A stretch of DNA of 64,000 nucleotides from Tunturibacter psychrotolerans. Lineage in GTDB: Bacteria > Acidobacteriota > Terriglobia > Terriglobales > Acidobacteriaceae. Shown here one piece after another: positions 58,337-64,000 of the stretch; positions within the stretch are counted from its first letter, which is position 1; each line of letters opens with the position of its first letter. The notes under the pieces were generated by a model that had not been told where the DNA came from, searched no databases, and was given only the letters and a program-made list of their open reading frames with translations. A program made the position numbers and the translations under genes. The DNA is taken from NCBI RefSeq assembly GCF_040359615.1, contig NZ_CP132942.1:806001-870000 (forward strand), in the 5' to 3' direction.

Positions 58337-58371
58337 GCGTGACTTTACGGTAGCAGAGGGCAGATGGTTCG

Positions 58372-59229
58372 CTAGCGAGTTTCGAGGAGGAGGACGTTAC
58401 CGTCGGGGTCGATGATGGTGAGGGTTGCTCCGTTCTTGACGGCGAAGATGCCCTCCTTGTGGAGGTGGCGTGCGGCTTTGCCGAGGTTGCTCGATTCAAG
58501 GGTGATGCGGGTGTGGGTGCCGGCAGTGGCAGGTAGGATTTCGACTTCCTGGCCGCTTTCGCCGGGCATGTGCATGGACATGGGATCGTTGGCGATGGGC
58601 TTGAAGTTGAGCTGGTTTATGTAGAAGTCGCGGGCGGAGGTGGGGTCGGCCATGGGAAGGGAGACGGCGACGAGTTTTTCGGCGATGCGGTCGGGGCCGA
58701 GGTGCTTGCCTTCGTCTTCGGTATGAAGGGAGCCGGGAAGATATTGGGTGTACTCGATGAGCTGCGGGCCGAAGGTTTGAGTGGGACCACCCAGGATGAA
58801 GCGGAGATTGCCGGCTGCGGTTTTGCGGATGTCGGTTGGGGTGAGGCCATGACCAAGGTAGTCGTTGTAAATGGCCTGAAGGTCGGCACCTTCGAAGCAA
58901 AGACTCAGGAAGCCCACGGTGGTGTCGGCGGGTGTGGCGGCGTGGAGCTCGATGAACTGGGTGTCGTTGATCTTGATGAAGGACTCGTAGGGGATGTTGT
59001 CCTTGCGGAGGTCGAAGGCTTGTTCGAAGCCGAGCTTCTCGTAGAAAGCGACGGAGGCGGCGAGATCGTGGACGCGAAGGGCTACGTGGGCGATGCCGTT
59101 GAAGGGTGGGGTTTTGGTGTCAGGCTGCGCGTGAAGCAGGGGCGCGAGGAAGATTGAAGCGAGAGCAAGTATGACGAGGCATGTCGCGGGACGGGCAGAG
59201 CGAGATCCGCTCCGGTGTTGCCTGATCAT
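58372..59229 (-). CDS. Secreted two-domain VOC (glyoxalase-like) protein
   Basis: A 285-aa protein with a signal peptide (TCLVILALASIFLAPLLHAQ) and two VOC half-domains, about 45-165 and 170-285. The first has GIAHVALRVHDLAASVAFYEKLGFE with the usual His and a later Glu in TQFIELHA; the second starts KLVAVSLPMADPTSARDFY. VOC proteins bind a divalent metal and act as glyoxalases, dioxygenases or resistance proteins, but export to the periplasm is unusual for these. The last residues reach VLLLETR, close to the end of the second domain. Confidence 0.85.
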   Translation of the reverse strand: MIRQHRSGSRSARPATCLVILALASIFLAPLLHAQPDTKTPPFNGIAHVALRVHDLAASVAFYEKLGFEQAFDLRKDNIPYESFIKINDTQFIELHAATPADTTVGFLSLCFEGADLQAIYNDYLGHGLTPTDIRKTAAGNLRFILGGPTQTFGPQLIEYTQYLPGSLHTEDEGKHLGPDRIAEKLVAVSLPMADPTSARDFYINQLNFKPIANDPMSMHMPGESGQEVEILPATAGTHTRITLESSNLGKAARHLHKEGIFAVKNGATLTIIDPDGNVLLLETR

Positions 59230-59320
59230 AGGTCGTTCCTTTTGGAGAGGCTGGCCTGGATTCTCGTTGTGTTGCGTGAGGAACCAGGTCAGCTTTCTCG
59301 TCGTTGTTTGCGTTAGCAGG

Positions 59321-60397
<1,077 letters not shown>

Positions 60398-60461
60398 AGC
60401 TACTCCATTGGGTGAAAGATGATTGGGGGATTAGTCGAGTGAAAGCTAGAGGAAGGCGCAG

Positions 60462-60533
60462 CTAGGCAAAGTCGTGACGGTCGGGAGACTCGGTCACGCG
60501 GGGGATAAACACCGGATTTGCGGCTGCGTTCAT
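60462..60533 (-). CDS. Possible 23-codon small ORF upstream of prfA
   Basis: ATG at 60533 opens a 23-codon frame (MNAAANPVFIPRVTESPDRH, then DFA) ending in TAG at 60462, 64 bp before the prfA ATG. Third positions are GC-rich, as in genes of this window, but no well-spaced Shine-Dalgarno is present (AGGAG is about 16 nt away). It may be a leader peptide or chance. The rest of the 246-bp gap before 60644 shows nothing else. Confidence 0.25.
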   Translation of the reverse strand: MNAAANPVFIPRVTESPDRHDFA

Positions 60534-60643
60534 GTCTATTTAGATGTTACTCCTTGCGCCCAAGGTGCAGCTAGCGTCTTTTTGGCATCTTTATTGGGCA
60601 GGGAGTCAGTTGATTCCAAACGGGAACTGGACAGTGAGGGGTG

Positions 60644-61537
60644 ATGAGGAAGATTCAGACTGAGTTGTTGGAGATCGCCTTCGAGGAGGGTGGTCCAAAA
60701 GACGGACCAGCGGTGGTCATTCTGCACGGGTGGCCTGATGCACCTTGCGGGTGGGATTCCATCGCATCGAGGCTGCAGGCGGAGGGTTGGCGGACGGTCA
60801 TTCCCTATCTGCGAGGCTCGGGTCCGACGAGATTTTTGTCCAAGGAGACGCCGAGAGTTGGTTCTGGCGTTGCGCTCGCACAGGATGCGATCGATCTGGC
60901 CGATGCGCTGGGGCTTGGCCAGTTTGCCGTCGTCGGCCATGACTGGGGTGCCAGGGCGGCGTACACATTGGCCGCGCTTTTTCCGGATCGGATTTCGACA
61001 GTGTCTGCCCTTGCGCTGGGGTATCAGCCAGGAGGCCGCTTCGAGGTACCCTCCTTCGAGCAGGCAAGAAAGTTTTGGTACCAGTGGTTTATGTGTGTGG
61101 ACGGTGGAGCGGAAAAGGTGCGGGCCGATCCGGCTGGTTTTGCGCGAATCCAGTGGGAGACGTGGAGTCCGGCCGATTGGTTTGATGAAGACGAGTTCGC
61201 GAGGACTGCTGAGAGCTTTTCGAATCCCGACTGGGTCTCGACTACGTTGAATGCCTACCGCTCGCGTTGGCGGGACGGTGAGGCGCGGGACTCGCGGTAT
61301 GAGGATGGTCAACAAAGGCTGGAAAAAGTGGAGCTGATATCGACACCGACCCTGATGATCCAGGGGATGGATGATCGTTGCGATCCTCCGACCGAATCGG
61401 AGGGGCTGGAACGATATTTCGCGGGTGGCTATCGTCGTTTATTGCTGGAGGGTGTGGGCCATTTTCCTCATCGAGAGGCGCCCGGTATTGTGGCGGATGT
61501 GATTGTGAATCATCTGCGGGATAAAGGATCGCGGTAA
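60644..61537 (+). CDS. Alpha/beta hydrolase, epoxide-hydrolase/dehalogenase-like
   Basis: A 297-aa alpha/beta hydrolase. The oxyanion-hole motif is VVILHGWPDAPCGWD, the nucleophile elbow VVGHDWGARAA places an Asp as nucleophile (as in epoxide hydrolases and haloalkane dehalogenases), and the base His is in GVGHFPHREAPG. The cap region contains Trp-rich KFWYQWFMCVDGG. The substrate is unknown. GTG 60641 and ATG 60644 are adjacent; the ATG is used, although the GAGGGG in front of it is closely spaced. Confidence 0.88.
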   Translation: MRKIQTELLEIAFEEGGPKDGPAVVILHGWPDAPCGWDSIASRLQAEGWRTVIPYLRGSGPTRFLSKETPRVGSGVALAQDAIDLADALGLGQFAVVGHDWGARAAYTLAALFPDRISTVSALALGYQPGGRFEVPSFEQARKFWYQWFMCVDGGAEKVRADPAGFARIQWETWSPADWFDEDEFARTAESFSNPDWVSTTLNAYRSRWRDGEARDSRYEDGQQRLEKVELISTPTLMIQGMDDRCDPPTESEGLERYFAGGYRRLLLEGVGHFPHREAPGIVADVIVNHLRDKGSR

Positions 61538-61562
61538 AGACGGCCGTGTGAGGAGTGGATCT

Positions 61563-63632
61563 ATGGCGCTGTTTGCAACGCTCGCTGAGTTGGCGGAGGG
61601 CTTGGCGAAGGAGGCCGGAAAGCTGAAGAAGCGTGCGGCGATCGCGGAAGCCATCTCTGCAGTACATGTAACTGCGCCGCAGAGCGAAGATGCTGGGCTT
61701 TTTGCGCTCTATGTTGCAGGTACTCCGTTCGCGGAAGCGGATTCGCGGAAGCTGAATGCAGGTGGAGCGTTGTTGTCGAAGGCTTTGTTGGCGGTGAGTG
61801 GGGCCAGAGATCAGGCCCTGGCGGTGGCCTACAGACGGCATGGAGATATGGGCGCGGCGGCCTTCGATCTGCTGATTGAGGCGAATGGCGAAAAGACGCC
61901 GAAGCTGACATTGGCCGAGGTGTCGGAGGCGTTTGCAGGGATGGCGGTGGCGAAGACGACGGCGATTCGAGCTGCGTTGGTCGAGGGCCTGTTGCGGCGC
62001 GCGACCCCGCTTGAGGCCAAGTATCTGCTGAAGCTGATGCTTGGGGATATGAGGATTGGAGTGAAGCAGAGCCTTGTGGAAGAGGCGATCGCTGCGGCGG
62101 CTGGCGCTACGGTGGAGACTGTGCGACGGGCGGTGATGTTGGAGGCGGATCTAGGTGGCGCAACGCAGCGAGCTTTCGCCGGGACATTGAGTGAGGCGAG
62201 GATGCGGCTGTTTCATCCACTCGGATTCATGCTGGCATCGCCGGTAGAGACTCCGAAGGAGGCTGTGGAACGGTTTACGGAAAAACCGGTGAAGGTGCCA
62301 GCGGCGAAGATCAAGAAACCGGGCAAGAGTAAGAAGGCCGAGGAGGCGCTGCGTCGAGCGATGAAGCTCGATCCTGATCGCGAGGCTGAAGTTTCGGTTG
62401 CTGTGGAGGCTGACGGTGACGTGGTGGGTGAGGTTGTTGGGCCGCAAAAACTCGACCTCGATGCCGAAGAGTTTGCCGATGCTGGGCACGCAGATGTGAT
62501 TGCGAGAGATCCCGCCATGGAGTCTCACGGGCCGATATCAAATGCCCTGGAGGTGAAAGGGGTCGAGGCATTTCTAGAGGACAAGTACGACGGAATGCGA
62601 GCACAGGTGCACTGCGGAGATGCGGCGCAGCCAGGGCGGGTGGCGATCTACTCACGAAATAAGGAGGACGTGACAGAGAGCTTTCCTGAGTTGGAAGAGG
62701 CTTTTGCCCGGATTCGGCCAGGGGCAGGCGAAGTTGAGAATTCGTTGATCTTTGACGGTGAAATTCTGGGTTGGGACTTTGAACAAGGGCGCGCGCTGCC
62801 GTTCGCGGTACTGGGACAGAGGATCGGGCGGAAGCGCGTCTCGAACGAATGGCGTCAGCAGGTTCCGGTTGTGTTCATGGCGTTCGACCTGATGTGCGCC
62901 AGCGGAGGATTGCTGTTGGAGTTGCCGCTGCGGGAACGGCGCACTCGGTTGGAGGCGGCGGTGGAGAGTCTGGTGGGGCGGGTGGTGTCACCGCTGTTGG
63001 TGGACGAGCGAGCACGGGATTCGCAGGCAGTATTGTTTGCAGGCGAAGAGGGCCCAAGCATGGAGAGGCTGATGATCTCGCCTTCGCGGCTGGTAGAGTC
63101 GGCCGAGGACATCGATCGTGCCTATGCCGATGCGCGGGCGCGGGCCAACGAGGGTGTGATGTTGAAGGCGGCGGGGTCGGTCTATCAGCCTGGACGGCGC
63201 GGTCTTGCGTGGGTGAAGTTGAAGCGTGAGTTGGCGACGCTTGACGTTGTGGTGACGGGAGCGGAGTTTGGACATGGCAGGCGCGCGGGGATCCTGAGTG
63301 ACTATACGTTTGCGGTGCGCGGAGATAACGGCGAGTTGTTCAATGTGGGTAAGGCCTACTCGGGTTTGACCGATATCGAGATCGGCGAGATGAGCACGTG
63401 GATGATGGAGCACACGCTCGAAGACCAGGGGTTCTTTCGGACGGTCGAACCGCTAATGGTGCTGGAGGTTGCGTTCAACAACATCATGCGCAGCGGGCGT
63501 CATGCGAGCGGCTTTGCGCTGCGCTTTCCACGGATTTTGAAGATCAGGACGGACAAACCGGTAAGCGAAATCGATACGGTCGAACGGGTGGAAGAGGTGT
63601 ATCAGTCGCAGGTGGATAAGCCGGAGGAGTAA
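61563..63632 (+). CDS. ATP-dependent DNA ligase (LigB/archaeal type) with long linker
   Basis: An ATP-dependent DNA ligase of 689 aa, an accessory ligase next to the NAD ligase expected elsewhere. The N-terminal DNA-binding domain (1-240) shows AKYLLKLMLGDMRIGV. The adenylation domain starts at EDKYDGMRAQVH with nucleophile K341; later motifs are SLIFDGEILGWD, FMAFDLM, EGVMLKAAGSVYQPGRR and the OB-fold WVKLKRE. Between the two domains lies an unusually long, Lys/Glu-rich, low-complexity linker (about 245-330). ATG 61563 has AGGAG seven bases upstream, so the GTG at 61548 is not used. Confidence 0.92.
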   Translation: MALFATLAELAEGLAKEAGKLKKRAAIAEAISAVHVTAPQSEDAGLFALYVAGTPFAEADSRKLNAGGALLSKALLAVSGARDQALAVAYRRHGDMGAAAFDLLIEANGEKTPKLTLAEVSEAFAGMAVAKTTAIRAALVEGLLRRATPLEAKYLLKLMLGDMRIGVKQSLVEEAIAAAAGATVETVRRAVMLEADLGGATQRAFAGTLSEARMRLFHPLGFMLASPVETPKEAVERFTEKPVKVPAAKIKKPGKSKKAEEALRRAMKLDPDREAEVSVAVEADGDVVGEVVGPQKLDLDAEEFADAGHADVIARDPAMESHGPISNALEVKGVEAFLEDKYDGMRAQVHCGDAAQPGRVAIYSRNKEDVTESFPELEEAFARIRPGAGEVENSLIFDGEILGWDFEQGRALPFAVLGQRIGRKRVSNEWRQQVPVVFMAFDLMCASGGLLLELPLRERRTRLEAAVESLVGRVVSPLLVDERARDSQAVLFAGEEGPSMERLMISPSRLVESAEDIDRAYADARARANEGVMLKAAGSVYQPGRRGLAWVKLKRELATLDVVVTGAEFGHGRRAGILSDYTFAVRGDNGELFNVGKAYSGLTDIEIGEMSTWMMEHTLEDQGFFRTVEPLMVLEVAFNNIMRSGRHASGFALRFPRILKIRTDKPVSEIDTVERVEEVYQSQVDKPEE

Positions 63633-63772
63633 CTCGAAAGTGGTAGACGAACAGACAGGAGCTATATTTTTCAGTCCTCGCGACCCACTGCTGCGAGTCT
63701 TCGTATTTACTGGTTGATCTTGCATGATGCACCCTGCTAGAGTGCGTTCAATCTTTTCTTGTCGAGGGAAAG

Positions 63773-64000
63773 ATGATCGAACTGGGCCACGCACCGCGCA
63801 AGAGTACCGGGTTTTTGCTCATACTAGCCAGCTTCATCGCGCTCGATCTTCTGTCGTGGCCGATCTTTTTTTCTTACTATCTTTTTGTCTTTGCTGACAG
63901 AAGCAACTTTCTCAATCTCGACTACCTGCTGGATCAACACCTTCGCCTGGGAGTTGACACGTTTTATCAGTACGGGCTGATTCCGGTCTTTCTCCAGCAT
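63773..64000 (+). CDS. Membrane protein, N-terminal part only (cut by window edge)
   Basis: An open frame from ATG 63773, with GAGGGAA just upstream, runs to the edge for 76 codons. It encodes a first transmembrane helix (GFLLILASFIALDLLSWPIF), a second hydrophobic stretch YYLFVFA, then a loop with NLDYLLDQHLRLGVDTFYQY. The layout resembles GT-C-type membrane glycosyltransferases but too little is visible to say. The 140-bp gap before it holds no other feature I can support. Confidence 0.6.
   Translation, partial: MIELGHAPRKSTGFLLILASFIALDLLSWPIFFSYYLFVFADRSNFLNLDYLLDQHLRLGVDTFYQYGLIPVFLQH

Overview
The window is a dense bacterial chromosome segment with 45 protein genes, one decayed gene and no rRNA, tRNA, CRISPR or intact mobile element that I can see. 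Gene content points to Acidobacteriota, most likely the Terriglobales/Acidobacteriaceae (Granulicella, Edaphobacter, Terriglobus type). The indicators are a PadR regulator with an acidobacterial-type duplicated orphan permease (ADOP), a VWFA-related secreted protein, a winged-helix/TPR regulator, choice-of-anchor D repeats in a giant secreted protein, and an Alternative Complex III / caa3 respiratory operon. This placement is inferred from families, not from a database search.

Layout. 0.2-6.0 kb: a degenerate M23 peptidase converges on an overlapping minus-strand trio (AlkA-type DNA glycosylase, polytopic membrane protein, DUF3536-type GH57 protein). 6.4-20.1 kb: a single 12-gene operon encodes quinol:cytochrome c oxidoreductase ACIII (actA-F), an unassigned one-TM protein, a Sco copper chaperone and all four subunits of an A2-type caa3 oxidase. 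It ends at a clear terminator and is followed by a class II photolyase. 22.0-26.6 kb: a 1543-residue BNR/choice-of-anchor D surface protein. 26.7-29.3 kb: a BaiN-type flavoprotein and an RlmI-type 23S rRNA methyltransferase. 29.6-32.0 kb: an arylsulfatase pseudogene with two stops and four single-base frameshifts.

32.3-37.5 kb: a wHTH-TPR regulator divergent from a secreted protein made of two copies of one domain, then a VWFA-related secreted protein and a cupin. 37.6-42.6 kb: PadR-ADOP pair, a CAA microsatellite and an S10 serine carboxypeptidase. 42.7-46.4 kb: YoaK-like membrane protein and ClpB. 46.4-53.9 kb: an envelope-glycan neighbourhood with an acyltransferase, two GT-C glycosyltransferases, a UbiA-fold polyprenyl-phosphate transferase carrying the HPTKR motif, and a UGM-like flavoenzyme. 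54.0-56.2 kb: cytochrome b561-like membrane anchor plus a Tat-exported sulfite-oxidase-fold molybdoenzyme. 56.2-60.4 kb: minus-strand translation-termination cluster (prfA, VOC protein, unknown secreted protein, prmC, NTF2-like protein). 60.6-64.0 kb: alpha/beta hydrolase, ATP-dependent DNA ligase and a membrane protein cut by the right edge.

The dominant functional unit is the respiratory operon. ACIII oxidises membrane quinol and passes electrons through its haem subunits to the cytochrome domain fused to oxidase subunit II, and Sco loads CuA. Several starts were moved from the longest ORF because ATGA/GTGA overlaps or Shine-Dalgarno spacing decide them (membrane protein at 5292, actB, actE, actF, ctaE, ctaF, phr, DNA ligase). 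The most novel-looking items are the extra ACIII-operon protein, the UbiA/GT-C/UGM-like envelope cluster, the long hairpin at 42.6 kb and the terminator-shaped hairpin just before clpB.
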